From Dyella sp. C9 (GTDB lineage: Bacteria; Pseudomonadota; Gammaproteobacteria; Xanthomonadales; Rhodanobacteraceae), in contig NZ_QIRF01000002.1 of NCBI RefSeq assembly GCF_003332825.1, forward strand, positions 186,001 to 250,000: a stretch of 64,000 nucleotides of DNA, given 5' to 3'. The notes under the pieces are model-generated. The model did no database searches. It saw only the letters and a list, made by a program, of their open reading frames with translations, and was not told where the DNA came from. The position numbers and the translations under genes were made by a program. Shown piece after piece: positions 52,778 to 61,998 of this stretch (position 1 is its first letter; each line of letters opens with the position of its first letter).

Positions 52778-54274
52778 TCAGTAGTGGAGGATCGCGTCGA
52801 TCAACGCGACCGCCTGGTAGTTCTTCTTGCCCGCGTCATAGGCGTTGACGTCATAGGAATGTTCGTAACGGATCTCCGGGCGAATCTCCAGATCCGTCGA
52901 CACCCAGTGCGTCATGCCCAGCGTGTGGCTGCTATAGCGCGTGGCGTACCCCGTGCGCTGGCCCTTCTCGTCGTTGTAGAACTCGTTGCGGAAGGTCAGC
53001 ATGTTGCTCGAATTCAACTCGAAGTTGAGGTAGTTCACGATGCCGAACTCGCCCGCCTCGCCCGGCAGCGCCGAGGAGCCCGCCACGCCCGGCGTGCCGC
53101 CCGGGCCATAGCCGGGGATGTTGCGGCCGTACATGCGATAAGCCTCGGTCTGCATGTGCACGCTCTGGCTGAAGCGATGGCCCCAGGTCATCACGTACAT
53201 CTGCACGTTGTTGTAGTTGTAGTCGGACTTGTTGACGTTGTTGACACAGGGATAAAGCATGTCGTTGTTGTCGGCCGACACCCAGCGCACGCAGGCCTGC
53301 AGGGTAGGACGCGCCGCCGAGTTCCACACCGCCGTGTCATTGCTGCCATTGATGCCGACTTGCAGCGTCCACTGGCTGTTGAGGCGCGTGGTGGTCATCA
53401 CGCCCATCTGGGTATACGGATCGACCGTGTACAGGATGGAGTGGGTCACCAGGTAGTTCTGCGGCGAGAACTGTGCCTCGATGTCAGGCAGCGACAGCCA
53501 GCGGCCCACGCGCACCACCATGCCCTCGGCTACCGACGGGATGTACAGGTCGAAGTAGAACAGCATGGGGTCGTCGCCGTAGATCTTGCCGTTGAGCGGC
53601 TGGCTCGGCGCGGGGTTGTTCAGCAGCTGGTTGCTGAAAACGCCCTTCATGGTCGTGTAGTGGTAGTCGTATCCATACAGGTTGGAGATGTTGAAACCCC
53701 AGTCGACATGGTCCGTCTGCACCGTGTCCTCGACACGCGTGATGTTGGTCACCAACTGGTCGAACTCCACCCGGTTGGGCCGCGTCGCGTACGACAGCGG
53801 GAAGTTGGTGAAGCTGGACGAGCTGACGTTGGCCGAGGGGTTGACCCAACCGTTGATCTCGATGCGATTGCGCTGCATCCAGCTTCCCAGCTTGGTGCAG
53901 GACAACGCCTTCTGCAGCGGGTACTGGCCATAGGCCACCGGCACGCCGATCGGCGCGGGCACGCCGCCCAGCTGCCACTCGGAATTCGGGAACGGCGGTG
54001 AATCGAGCGGCGCGTCCATCGCACGGCGCGCCGGTGCCTGCGCGTTCGGATCGGCCGGCTGCGCATCCTCGCGATAGGCGGCGGCGAAGCGCGAAAGAAA
54101 ACCCTGCGAGCAATCGGTGCTGGACGGCGTCTGCACGGAATGCGTCGCCGGATCGAGGTCGTTCGCCGGGGAGACGTCGACGCTCGTTGCCGCATCGCCC
54201 GTGGACGCCATCGCCTGGCCGAACGGGGCCAGCGCGATGAGCAGGGCGAGCGAAAGAACCTTCTTGGAATTCAT
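52778..54274 (-). CDS. OmpL-like (bbp2-type) outer-membrane porin inside the kdp operon
   Basis: A 498-residue exported beta-barrel protein. The signal peptide ends at QAMAS, a Pro/Ala-rich linker of about 90 residues follows, and the rest is rich in alternating aromatic strands ([33 protein letters not shown]) and ends in IDAILHY. It resembles the putative beta-barrel porin-2 family. It lies between the 66-residue ORF and kdpC with 1-nt spacing to kdpC, so it should be co-expressed with the K+ pump under K+ limitation. Passage of K+ through the outer membrane is the natural inference. Confidence 0.82.
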   Translation of the reverse strand: MNSKKVLSLALLIALAPFGQAMASTGDAATSVDVSPANDLDPATHSVQTPSSTDCSQGFLSRFAAAYREDAQPADPNAQAPARRAMDAPLDSPPFPNSEWQLGGVPAPIGVPVAYGQYPLQKALSCTKLGSWMQRNRIEINGWVNPSANVSSSSFTNFPLSYATRPNRVEFDQLVTNITRVEDTVQTDHVDWGFNISNLYGYDYHYTTMKGVFSNQLLNNPAPSQPLNGKIYGDDPMLFYFDLYIPSVAEGMVVRVGRWLSLPDIEAQFSPQNYLVTHSILYTVDPYTQMGVMTTTRLNSQWTLQVGINGSNDTAVWNSAARPTLQACVRWVSADNNDMLYPCVNNVNKSDYNYNNVQMYVMTWGHRFSQSVHMQTEAYRMYGRNIPGYGPGGTPGVAGSSALPGEAGEFGIVNYLNFELNSSNMLTFRNEFYNDEKGQRTGYATRYSSHTLGMTHWVSTDLEIRPEIRYEHSYDVNAYDAGKKNYQAVALIDAILHY

Positions 54275-54347
54275 GATGAACCTGAAAACCGGCCCGAAGG
54301 CCGTCCTTTTTTGGTGGTTGAGCGAGCGGTGCCTCCGGGCACCGCCA

Positions 54348-54548
54348 TCAGATGCCGGCGTAACCGCCGAGCACGTAGTCGTCCTGTTCGCTGTGCGGTG
54401 CCTCGGCATCGTGCGACGCCGTGCGCGGCCGGCCCGACATCGGCAGCGCGATCACCACGTCACAGGCGGAATCGTTCGCGGAAAGGCGAAGCTCCAGGTC
54501 TGGGTGGGTATCGTCGGGCAGCGAAACCGAAAGCTTGAGTGTCTGCAT
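54348..54548 (-). CDS. 66-residue small protein within the kdp operon
   Basis: A 66-residue acidic protein (MQTLKLSVSLPDDTHPDLEL at the start, SEQDDYVLGGYAGI at the end) with GGAG 9 nt before the ATG. It has a beta-strand-like first half and a polar tail; no membrane span. Set between kdpB and the porin with 82- and 73-nt gaps. No family recognised; good translation signals and operon position support a real gene. Confidence 0.6.
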   Translation of the reverse strand: MQTLKLSVSLPDDTHPDLELRLSANDSACDVVIALPMSGRPRTASHDAEAPHSEQDDYVLGGYAGI

Positions 54549-54630
54549 GACTAGGACTCCGGAAGTGGATGGCGACGGGAGGGCTTCCCTGCCCGTCCCC
54601 CGACTCGCGCCGGGATGACGGGCATGAGGG

Positions 54631-56712
54631 TCACGCCAGGCCGCACAGCACCAGCAGCATGTCGATCACCTTGATCCCCAGGAACGGCACCACGATGCCG
54701 CCCAGGCCGTAGACCAGCAGGTTGCGGCGAAGCAGCGCGCCGGCACCCAGCGCCCGGTACTTCACGCCCTTCAATGCCAAGGGAATGAGAAAGATGATGA
54801 TCAGCGCATTGAAGATCACCGCCGACAGGATGGCGCTCTGCGGCGTCGCCAGGTGCATCACGTTGAGCGAGTTGAGCGCCGGGTAGGTGGTGGCGAAGGC
54901 CGCCGGGATGATCGCGAAGTACTTGGCCACGTCGTTGGCAATGGAGAACGTGGTCAGCGCACCGCGGGTGATCAGCATCTGCTTGCCGATCTCTACCACC
55001 TCGATCAGCTTGGTCGGGTTGGAGTCCAGGTCGACCATGTTGCCGGCTTCCTTGGCCGCCTGCGTGCCGGTGTTCATCGCCACCGCCACGTCGGCCTGGG
55101 CCAGCGCCGGGGCATCGTTGGTGCCGTCGCCGCACATCGCCACCAGCCGGTTTTCGGCCTGGATCTTGCGGATCAGCTTGAGCTTGGCTTCCGGCGTGGC
55201 TTCGGCGAGGAAGTCGTCGACACCGGCCTCGGCAGCGATCGCCGCTGCGGTCAGCGGATTGTCGCCGGTGATCATGATGGTCTTGATGCCCATCCGGCGC
55301 ATTTCGGCGAAGCGCTCGCGGATGCCGCCCTTCACGATGTCCTTGAGCTCGATCACGCCCAGCGCGGTGGCGCCTTCGGTGACGATCAGCGGCGTGGCGC
55401 CACGGCGCGCGATGTCCTCGGCCATGTGCTTGACCAGCGGCGGCAGATGGCTGCCGTTGGCTTCCAGATGGCGTTCCACCGCATCCAGCGCGCCCTTGCG
55501 GATCTGGCGTTCGCCGATGTTCACGCCACTCATGCGGGTCTGTGCGGTGAACGGCACGAACTCGGCATGCCCCTCTTCCAGCTGGCGCTCGCGGATATTG
55601 AAGCGTTCCTTGGCCAGCACCACGATGCTGCGGCCTTCGGGGGTTTCATCGGCCAGCGAGGCCAGCTGGGCCGCATCGGCCAGGCGGGCTTCTTCCACGC
55701 CGGGTGCCGGCAGGAAGGCCACGGCCTGGCGATTGCCCAGGGTGATGGTGCCGGTCTTGTCCAGCAACAGCACGTCCACGTCACCCGCAGCCTCGACCGC
55801 ACGACCGGAGGTGGCGATCACGTTGGCGCGGATCATGCGGTCCATGCCGGCAATGCCAATGGCCGAAAGCAGCGCACCGATGGTGGTGGGGATCAGGCAC
55901 ACCAGCAGCGCGACCAGCACGGTGATGGTGATCGGGTTGCCCGAACCGGTCGCCTGCACGCTGTAGATCGAGTACGGCAGCAGCGTAGCGCAGGCCAGCA
56001 GGAAGATCAGGGTGAACTTGGCCAGCAGGATGGTCAGCGCGATCTCGTTGGGCGTCTTGCGGCGCGAGGCGCCCTCGACCATGGCGATCATGCGGTCCAG
56101 GAAGCTCTCGCCCGGGTTGCTGGTGATGCGCACCACCAGCCAGTCGGACAGCACTCGGGTGCCACCGGTCACCGCGCTGCGGTCACCGCCGGACTCGCGG
56201 ATCACCGGTGCGGATTCGCCGGTGATCGCGCTCTCGTCCACGCTGGCTGCGCCCATCACCACTTCGCCATCGCCCGGCATCAGGTCGCCGGCTTCGACCA
56301 GCACGTGGTGACCCACGCGCAGCTCGGTCGAGGGAGTGAAGGTAATGGCCGCCTGCTGATGCGGGCTGGCCAGCTTCTTGGCCACGACGTCGCGGCGCGA
56401 GCTGCGCAGCGCGGCGGCCTGGGCCTTGCCGCGGCCTTCAGCGAGCGCCTCGGCGAAGTTGGCGAACAGCAGGGTGAACCACAGCCAGATCGTCACCCAG
56501 AAGATGAAGGCTGTCGGCGCCTCGCCGTGCCCGGTCAGCGCCTGCACCCACAACAGGGTGGTCAGCACGCTGCACACGAACACCACGAACATCACCGGGT
56601 TGCGGAACTGCAGGCGCGGGGACAGCTTGCGGAAGGAATCCGCCACGGCCTTGAGGATCAACTCCCGGTCGAAGCTGCGCACGCCGTGCACGTGGGTATG
56701 GGTCGTCGTCAT
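54631..56712 (-). CDS. kdpB: K+-transporting P-type ATPase subunit B
   Basis: A 693-residue P-type ATPase. Asp318 in [12 protein letters not shown] is phosphorylated in the cycle; [14 protein letters not shown] is the actuator TGES loop, and [22 protein letters not shown] the hinge. It energises K+ uptake by KdpA. Length and motifs are complete. The stop is 82 nt before the small ORF. Confidence 0.97.
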   Translation of the reverse strand: MTTTHTHVHGVRSFDRELILKAVADSFRKLSPRLQFRNPVMFVVFVCSVLTTLLWVQALTGHGEAPTAFIFWVTIWLWFTLLFANFAEALAEGRGKAQAAALRSSRRDVVAKKLASPHQQAAITFTPSTELRVGHHVLVEAGDLMPGDGEVVMGAASVDESAITGESAPVIRESGGDRSAVTGGTRVLSDWLVVRITSNPGESFLDRMIAMVEGASRRKTPNEIALTILLAKFTLIFLLACATLLPYSIYSVQATGSGNPITITVLVALLVCLIPTTIGALLSAIGIAGMDRMIRANVIATSGRAVEAAGDVDVLLLDKTGTITLGNRQAVAFLPAPGVEEARLADAAQLASLADETPEGRSIVVLAKERFNIRERQLEEGHAEFVPFTAQTRMSGVNIGERQIRKGALDAVERHLEANGSHLPPLVKHMAEDIARRGATPLIVTEGATALGVIELKDIVKGGIRERFAEMRRMGIKTIMITGDNPLTAAAIAAEAGVDDFLAEATPEAKLKLIRKIQAENRLVAMCGDGTNDAPALAQADVAVAMNTGTQAAKEAGNMVDLDSNPTKLIEVVEIGKQMLITRGALTTFSIANDVAKYFAIIPAAFATTYPALNSLNVMHLATPQSAILSAVIFNALIIIFLIPLALKGVKYRALGAGALLRRNLLVYGLGGIVVPFLGIKVIDMLLVLCGLA

Positions 56713-56732
56713 GGATCACAGTTCCTTGAACA

Positions 56733-58535
56733 TCAATGGGCCGACATCAGGAATTCGGCAATCGGCCCCAGCGCGAGCGCCGGAAGGAAAGTCAGCGCGC
56801 CGACCACGATCACCACGCAGGCCAGCAGCGTGACGAACAGCGGCGTATGGGTAGGCAGCGTGCCCGCCGAAGGCGGCACATGGCGCTTGGCGGCAAGCGA
56901 GCCGGCCATGGCGAGCATGGCGATCGCCAGCAGGAAGCGGGAGAAGTACATGCACACGCTCAGCAGCACGTTCCAGAACGGGGTGTTGGCCGAAAGTCCG
57001 CCAAACGCACTGCCGTTGTTATTGGAGGCCGAGGACACCGCGTAGAGCACTTCGCTGAAGCCATGCGCGCCGGGGTTGGCAATGCCCGCCACGCCCGCCG
57101 GGCTCATCACCGCGATGGCCGTGCAGATCACCACCAGGGCGCAGGGCACCAGCACCGCGAGGCTGGCCATCTTCATTTCGTGGGCCTCGATCTTCTTGCC
57201 GAGGTATTCCGGCGTGCGGCCCACCATCAGGCCGGCGATGAACACCGCGACCACGGCGAAGGCCAGCATGCCGTACAGGCCCGAGCCCACGCCGCCGAAG
57301 ATCACCTCGCCCAGCTGCATCAGCCACATCGGCACCAGGCCGCCCAGCGGGGTCAGCGAGTCGTGCATGTTGTTCACCGCGCCGCAGGAAGCGGCCGTGG
57401 TGATGGCGCTGAACAGGCCCGAGGCGGCGATGCCGAAGCGGGTTTCCTTGCCTTCCATGTTGCCGCCGGACTGCAGCGCCGAGGCCTGCTGGTCCACCGC
57501 CAGTCCATGCAGGGCGGGGTTGCCGGCCTGCTCGGCCGCCACGGCGCCAATCGCCAGCGGCACGAAGATCAGCAACATGGTGGCAAGGATCGCCCAGCCC
57601 TGGCGGCGGTCGCCGACCATGCAGCCAAACGTGTAGCAAAGGCCGCCGGGGATCAGGAAGATCGCCAGCATCTCGAGGAAATTGCTGAACGGCGTCGGGT
57701 TCTCGTACGGATGCGCCGAGTTGGCATTGAAGAAGCCGCCGCCATTGGTGCCCAGCTGCTTGATCGCGATCTGCGAGGCAGCCGGTCCCATCGGCAGGGT
57801 CTGCGTGCTCACCGGCGTTTCCTTGGAGACATCCTTGCCCGCGGCATCCTTCACGGTATTGCCGGCATCATCCTTGACGGTCTCCACCGCCACTGTGTGT
57901 TCCACCAGCGGCACGTCCACGTAGGAGCGGAAGTTCTGCACCACGCCCTGCGATGCCAGCAGCAGCGCGAACAGCAGCGAGAACGGCAGCAGGATGTAGA
58001 GCGTGCTGCGGGTCATGTCGACCCAGAAATTGCCGATGCTGTCGGCACTGCGACGGGTGAAGCCGCGCACCACCGCGACCAGCACCGCAATGCCGGTCGC
58101 CGCCGACAGGAAGTTCTGCACGGCCAGGCCCAGCATCTGGGTCAGGTAGCTCATCGTGCTTTCGCCCGAGTAGCCCTGCCAGTTGGTGTTGGAGATAAAG
58201 CTGATGGCGGTGTTGATCGCCGAGTCGGGCGTTACCGCGCCAAAGTGCTGGGGGTTGAGCGGCAGCCATTGCTGCAGGCGCTGCAGGGCGTACACCACGA
58301 CCATGCCGGCCATGTTGAACACCAGCATGGCGATGGCGTAGCGGCGCCAGCCCATCTGCTCGTCGACGCGCACGCCGCTGAGGCGATAAAGCAGCTTCTC
58401 GACCGGCGAACCCGCGCGGAGCACGCCATTGGGCGAGTCGGCAAAGACCATCGCCATGTAACTGCCCACCGGCTTGATGAGCAGCAGCAGCACGACCAGG
58501 TACACCCCGATCTGGAGGAAATCATTGGTGGTCAT
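56733..58535 (-). CDS. kdpA: K+-transporting ATPase subunit A (K+ channel-like)
   Basis: A 600-residue membrane protein with about ten spans. It has the four selectivity-filter-like repeats of the SKT family, for example ISNTNWQGYSGES, LGTNGGGFFNANSAHPYENP, AASCGAVNNMHDSLTPLGG and SSASNNNGSAFGGL. It is the K+-conducting subunit. The ATG at 58535 overlaps the kdpF stop (ATGA). Confidence 0.97.
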   Translation of the reverse strand: MTTNDFLQIGVYLVVLLLLIKPVGSYMAMVFADSPNGVLRAGSPVEKLLYRLSGVRVDEQMGWRRYAIAMLVFNMAGMVVVYALQRLQQWLPLNPQHFGAVTPDSAINTAISFISNTNWQGYSGESTMSYLTQMLGLAVQNFLSAATGIAVLVAVVRGFTRRSADSIGNFWVDMTRSTLYILLPFSLLFALLLASQGVVQNFRSYVDVPLVEHTVAVETVKDDAGNTVKDAAGKDVSKETPVSTQTLPMGPAASQIAIKQLGTNGGGFFNANSAHPYENPTPFSNFLEMLAIFLIPGGLCYTFGCMVGDRRQGWAILATMLLIFVPLAIGAVAAEQAGNPALHGLAVDQQASALQSGGNMEGKETRFGIAASGLFSAITTAASCGAVNNMHDSLTPLGGLVPMWLMQLGEVIFGGVGSGLYGMLAFAVVAVFIAGLMVGRTPEYLGKKIEAHEMKMASLAVLVPCALVVICTAIAVMSPAGVAGIANPGAHGFSEVLYAVSSASNNNGSAFGGLSANTPFWNVLLSVCMYFSRFLLAIAMLAMAGSLAAKRHVPPSAGTLPTHTPLFVTLLACVVIVVGALTFLPALALGPIAEFLMSAH

Positions 58536-58624
58536 TCGAACCACTCCGGCTTGAGCAGGGCCACGCACAGGTAGCCCGTCAGGGCCACCGCGATGACGGC
58601 AGCCACGGCATAGATGACATTCAT
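58532..58624 (-). CDS. kdpF: K+-transporting ATPase small subunit F
   Basis: A 30-residue single-span peptide: MNVIYAVAAVIAVALTGYLC, then a short tail with VALLKPEWFE. The LxxALLKPEWF ending is the KdpF signature. It stabilises the KdpABC complex in the inner membrane. The stop overlaps the kdpA start by ATGA. Its small size means it is easily missed. Confidence 0.92.
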   Translation of the reverse strand: MNVIYAVAAVIAVALTGYLCVALLKPEWFE

Positions 58625-58685
58625 GGGTAGATCTCCCGCGGAATGCGTGAGCAGGGAACAGGCCGCCACGCCGGGCGGCAGTGCG

Positions 58686-58778
58686 TCAGGGGCGGCGGCC
58701 CAGGCGATCGCAGATCAGCAGGAAGCCGATCGACGCCGCGAACAGCACGAACGAGAACAAGAGATAGAGGACATCCAT
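58686..58778 (-). CDS. Tiny single-span membrane protein at the head of the kdp operon
   Basis: A 30-residue peptide, MDVLYLLFSFVLFAASIGFL followed by LICDRLGRRP: one membrane span and a basic cytoplasmic tail with C-D-R-L. It is 61 nt upstream of kdpF, starts with ATGGATGTC after CCGGTACCC, and has the same size as KdpF without the KPEWF signature. Similar short ORFs sit before kdpF in other proteobacteria as far as I recall, but I cannot name one. Probably an accessory subunit or leader peptide. Confidence 0.6.
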   Translation of the reverse strand: MDVLYLLFSFVLFAASIGFLLICDRLGRRP

Positions 58779-58859
58779 GGGTACCGGCTCACCGTGTTTT
58801 GCAACGGTGCAAATTGTCGGAACCGGGGCATAAGAAAGGGGTAGCGAATCCGCCAGGGG

Positions 58860-58883
58860 GCGTAAAGAACGCGTAATTTTTTT
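58860..58883 (-). promoter_or_regulatory. KdpE-like binding site of the kdp operon
   Basis: On the minus strand: AAAAAAATTACG, CGTTC, TTTACGC. The two 6-bp half-sites ATTACG and TTTACG are 11 bp apart start to start, as in the known KdpE target. It lies 81 bp before the first ORF of the operon. Compare 1084-1105. Confidence 0.6.
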
Positions 58884-58904
58884 CTCGCCTCAGACGGAAC
58901 GAAA

Positions 58905-59093
58905 CCGGCGCCCCGGGCGAGAGGCGCCGGGGTGAGGAGCGAGTGCGTATGAAGCGCGCGTCGGTTCGACCCCGGGCGGGGGATAGCCCCCTCACCCTGC
59001 CCTCTCCCCAGATGGGAGAGGGAAAACATCGTGTGCCCATCAATGCTCCCCTCCCCCTTTGGAGAGAGGGGTTGGGGATGAGGAGCGGGTGCT
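58905..59093. repeat. Cluster of REP-like palindromic units
   Basis: CCCTCTCCC/GGGAGAGGG (59000-59022, 5-nt loop) is preceded by CCCTCACCCTG, a unit common in xanthomonads. A second copy in opposite orientation lies at about 59046-59093 (ending GGGGTTGGGGATGAGGAGCG), and a third partial one at about 58929-58947 (GGGGTGAGGAGCGAGTGC), matching the second nearly perfectly. Likely a non-autonomous dispersed element cluster. Confidence 0.65.
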
Positions 59094-59175
59094 CTCAAGA
59101 CGGCGTGGACGAAGCACGCTCTCGATTCAGCCCCGGCGCCTATTTCCCCTGCAGGAGAAAAAGGAAAGAGCGGGT

Positions 59176-60147
59176 CTATGCCGCCGTGGAGATGGCGATG
59201 TCTTCCACCAGCGGCAACCGGTTCAGCGGGAACCCGGCCGCATCCCAGGCGTCCAGCCCGCCCAGCAAGGGGCGTACACGCTTGTAGCCCAGCGACATCA
59301 GCGCCTTGGCCACCAGCGCGGCGGAATACTCGTTGGGGCAGCTGCAATAGATCACCACCTCTGCGTCCACCGGCACCTCGCCGGTGATGCGGTCCACGCT
59401 GTTCACGTCGGCCAGCAGCGCGCCCGGGATCACCCGCGTGTCGAGGGTGCGAACCGCATCCGAGCGCACGTCGACGATGGCCAGGGTGCGCCCCTGGTTC
59501 ATCGCGTCGTTGAGCTCCTGCACCGTGATGCGCGCCATGCGCAGCGTCCTGATCAGGCGATGGCGCTGCCACCACTTGGCGATGACGTAGATCGCCAGCA
59601 AACAACCCAGCAGCATCAGCGCCACGCTGCCGGCGTTGGCCAGCAGTTCGAGCACGTGGTCGATCTGGCTGGAGAACACGTAGCCAAGGCTGACCGCCAC
59701 GCCCACCCACAACAGCGAGCCCAGCCCGTCGAACAAGGCGAACGGCCCTGCCCGCAAGCCCATCGCACCCACCAGCGGCGGCGCCACAGTGGACAGGCCA
59801 GGCACGAACTTGGCCAGCAGCAGGATGCTGCCGCGCCAGCGCTGGAAACGCAGCTCCGACTGCTTGACGCAGGAATCGGGCGACAAGGAGATGCGGCACA
59901 GCGTGCGCATCACGCCGCCACCGAAGTAGCGCCCGGCGGCATACCAGGCGAAGTCGGCCACCAGGCAGGCCACCACGGCCACCGCCACCACCACGGCCAG
60001 CGGCAGCCTGCCGGCGGCCGCCAGGGCACCGGCGACCAGCATGGTGGGTACCGCCGGCACCGGCGCGCCGGCCTGCTCGACCAGCACGTTCAGGAACACC
60101 AGCAGCACGCCGTATTGCGCGATCAACTCGATGATGTGGTGTGACAT
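59176..60147 (-). CDS. DedA-family membrane protein fused to a rhodanese domain
   Basis: A 323-residue fusion. Residues 1-210 are a DedA/SNARE-associated-type membrane domain (VFLNVLVEQAGAPVPAVPTM and AKFVPGLSTVAPPLVGAMG are the conserved reentrant-loop blocks). Residues 220-315 form a rhodanese domain with IVDVRSDAVR and YCSCPNEYSAALVA, where the first or second Cys is the active-site residue. DedA proteins are lipid scramblase-like; the rhodanese would sit in the cytoplasm. The fusion is known in several genomes. Start ATG at 60147. Confidence 0.9.
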   Translation of the reverse strand: MSHHIIELIAQYGVLLVFLNVLVEQAGAPVPAVPTMLVAGALAAAGRLPLAVVVAVAVVACLVADFAWYAAGRYFGGGVMRTLCRISLSPDSCVKQSELRFQRWRGSILLLAKFVPGLSTVAPPLVGAMGLRAGPFALFDGLGSLLWVGVAVSLGYVFSSQIDHVLELLANAGSVALMLLGCLLAIYVIAKWWQRHRLIRTLRMARITVQELNDAMNQGRTLAIVDVRSDAVRTLDTRVIPGALLADVNSVDRITGEVPVDAEVVIYCSCPNEYSAALVAKALMSLGYKRVRPLLGGLDAWDAAGFPLNRLPLVEDIAISTAA

Positions 60148-60249
60148 CGAAACCTCGACCGGCAAGGTTTGGGGAGCTCCAGCATCATTGGGGCAACCGG
60201 GCCCGAACGCAATCGGCCAGGGGCATGGTGCCACCCCTGCCGTGACGTC

Positions 60250-60648
60250 TCAGTAGCCGGCGACTTCGCCGTCCTTGCGCATCTCGGTGGCACCCCAGTA
60301 CACGTGCTGCCTGGGGTCGAACAGGATGGCCTCGTAGCCGCCGAAATTGCCGGTGCCGGGAGCGATCTTGTAGCCGCGCCGCGCCAGCTCCGCCTTTACC
60401 GCCGGATCGAAGCCCGCCTCCATCTCCACCGTACCGATACCCTGCGAGCGTTCGCCGGTGGGCTCGGCGTTGCCGTAATGGCGCCAGCGCGCGGCGTCGC
60501 CGGCATCCTGCACGTTCATGCCGAAATCGATGATGTTGGTCAGCACCTGGATGTGCGCCTGCGGCTGCATGAACCCGCATGCCTGCGGCACCCCGTCATA
60601 CACCGAGGCCGTGGCTGGCCCCAACCCGCCGGGCGGACCGATCGCAGG
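60250..60648 (-). pseudogene. Gamma-glutamyltransferase C-terminal remnant
   Basis: The last about 125 residues of a gamma-glutamyltransferase: ACGFMQPQAHIQVLTNIIDFGMN, cut here to its core QPQAHIQVLTNIIDFGMN, with DAARWRHYG and GYEAILFDPRQHVYWGATE. A complete enzyme has 550-600 residues, and the catalytic Thr region is missing. There is no good start codon or ribosome-binding site. The frame runs without a break from the stop codon of the upstream MFS gene, so a deletion probably removed the rest of the gene and joined this tail to the MFS gene. Confidence 0.8.
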
Positions 60649-61863
60649 TCAGGAGGTGGCTTCCACCGCCGCAGCAGAGTTGGCCCTGCGGCCCCGGATA
60701 CGCCGCGCCCCCACCATCACCAGCGGCAGCCACAGCAGGGTCAGGGCGGCCGAACACAGGAATACGCCACTGGTGCCCAAGCGCCCCAGCGCGATGCCGC
60801 CCACCGCACCACCCACGAAGGCACCCATGAACTGGCTGGTGGAATAGGCGCCCATCGCAGCACCCCGCAACGACGCTGGCGCCAGCTGTGAGACCAGGCT
60901 GGGCAGGGCTGCCTCCAGCAGGTTGAAGGCCGAGAAGAACACGGCCGCCGCGATCCCCAGCAAAACCAGGCGATCCCCGGACAGGGCGAATCCCAGCAGG
61001 CCCAGGCCAATCGCCACCACGCAGACCGCCACGATGCGCAAGCTTTGCGCCACGTCGCGCATGCGATGCAGGCAGGCGCCCATCACGAAGGCGGCAATGG
61101 CCATCACCGGCAGGTACAGCTCCCAGTGCCGGTTCACCGGCAGGTGCAGCCGATCGGCCAACAGAAGCGGCAGGCCGACGAAGCTGGCCGTCAGCAACAT
61201 ATGAAGGAAGAACACCGAGCCGTTGAGCACCAGCAGGCGCCCGTCACGCAACATGGACAGTACGCTGCCGAATGCAGCGGCGGCCGGTGCCTTCTGCCGC
61301 TCCGGCGTGGGCACGATCAGCCACAGCAACACCAGGGCGCCCAGCGCCAGCAGCGAGGTGGCGCCGAACAGGCCCGAGAGCCCGCCCACCGCCTCCAGCG
61401 GCGGCCCCAGGATCAGCGCCAGCAGGAAGGCCACGCCGATGGACACGCCGATGATGCCCATCACCTTGCTGCGGTTCTCCTCGCGGGTGAGGTCTGCAGC
61501 CAGCGCCGTACCCGCGCCCGCCACCGCCCCCATGCCCTGCAGCGCGCGGCCGATCACGATGCCCAGCAGGCTGTGCGAGCACGCCGCCACCAGGCCGCCC
61601 GCCGCGAATACCAGCAAGCCCAGGGTGATCGCCGGCTTGCGCCCGATACGGTCGGACAACAGGCCCAGCGGAATCTGCAGGAGCACCTGCCCAAGCCCGT
61701 AGACGCCCAGGGCAAGCCCGATCAGCAGCGGAGTGGCATCCGGCATCTGCTGCGCATATAGCGAGAACACCGGCATGATCAGGAACAGGCCAAACAACCG
61801 CAGGCTGATCACGCAGGCGAGGGTCAGCGCACTGCGCCGCTCGAGTGGGGATAGTTTGCTCAA
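60649..61863 (-). CDS. MFS transporter (YajR-like)
   Basis: A 404-residue transporter with 12 spans. GLALGVYGLGQVLLQIPLG and LSDRIGRKP form motif A, RALQGMGAVAGAG and LAADLTREENRSKVMGIIG are motif B and the helix 4-5 region. LFLIMPVFSLYAQQMPDATPL at the start matches the YajR/proton-driven drug efflux group. No C-terminal YAM domain is present. Substrate unknown. Divergent from ispB. Confidence 0.88.
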   Translation of the reverse strand: MSKLSPLERRSALTLACVISLRLFGLFLIMPVFSLYAQQMPDATPLLIGLALGVYGLGQVLLQIPLGLLSDRIGRKPAITLGLLVFAAGGLVAACSHSLLGIVIGRALQGMGAVAGAGTALAADLTREENRSKVMGIIGVSIGVAFLLALILGPPLEAVGGLSGLFGATSLLALGALVLLWLIVPTPERQKAPAAAAFGSVLSMLRDGRLLVLNGSVFFLHMLLTASFVGLPLLLADRLHLPVNRHWELYLPVMAIAAFVMGACLHRMRDVAQSLRIVAVCVVAIGLGLLGFALSGDRLVLLGIAAAVFFSAFNLLEAALPSLVSQLAPASLRGAAMGAYSTSQFMGAFVGGAVGGIALGRLGTSGVFLCSAALTLLWLPLVMVGARRIRGRRANSAAAVEATS

Positions 61864-61895
61864 CGGAAGGGTTCAGTTAGGGCGACCAGACCCGG

Positions 61896-61971
61896 ATTAT
61901 ACGTTTCACCCCACAAAACCTGCCGCGGTGCCGTGTCGCGGCGGATTCTTGCGCCATTCTCTCTCTATAAT
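61896..61971. promoter_or_regulatory. Divergent -10 elements of the MFS gene and ispB
   Basis: TATAAT on the minus strand at 61901-61896 serves the MFS gene (33 nt to its ATG), and TATAAT on the plus strand at 61966-61971 serves ispB (27 nt to its ATG). Neither has a clear -35. Confidence 0.55.
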
Positions 61972-61998
61972 CCCCGGATACGACGCCACGACCGCCCC

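Larger units (their letters stand above)
58779..59175. other. Kdp promoter region and REP-like cluster
   Basis: No gene is seen. The kdp-proximal 100 bp contains the KdpE-like site and a T-rich block. The rest, up to the DedA-rhodanese gene end at 59176, is made of REP-like palindromes. Confidence 0.6.

Noticed and set aside
54853..58574. Two very long plus-strand frames opposite kdpB and kdpA
   Set aside because: Mirror frames of unmistakable kdp genes.
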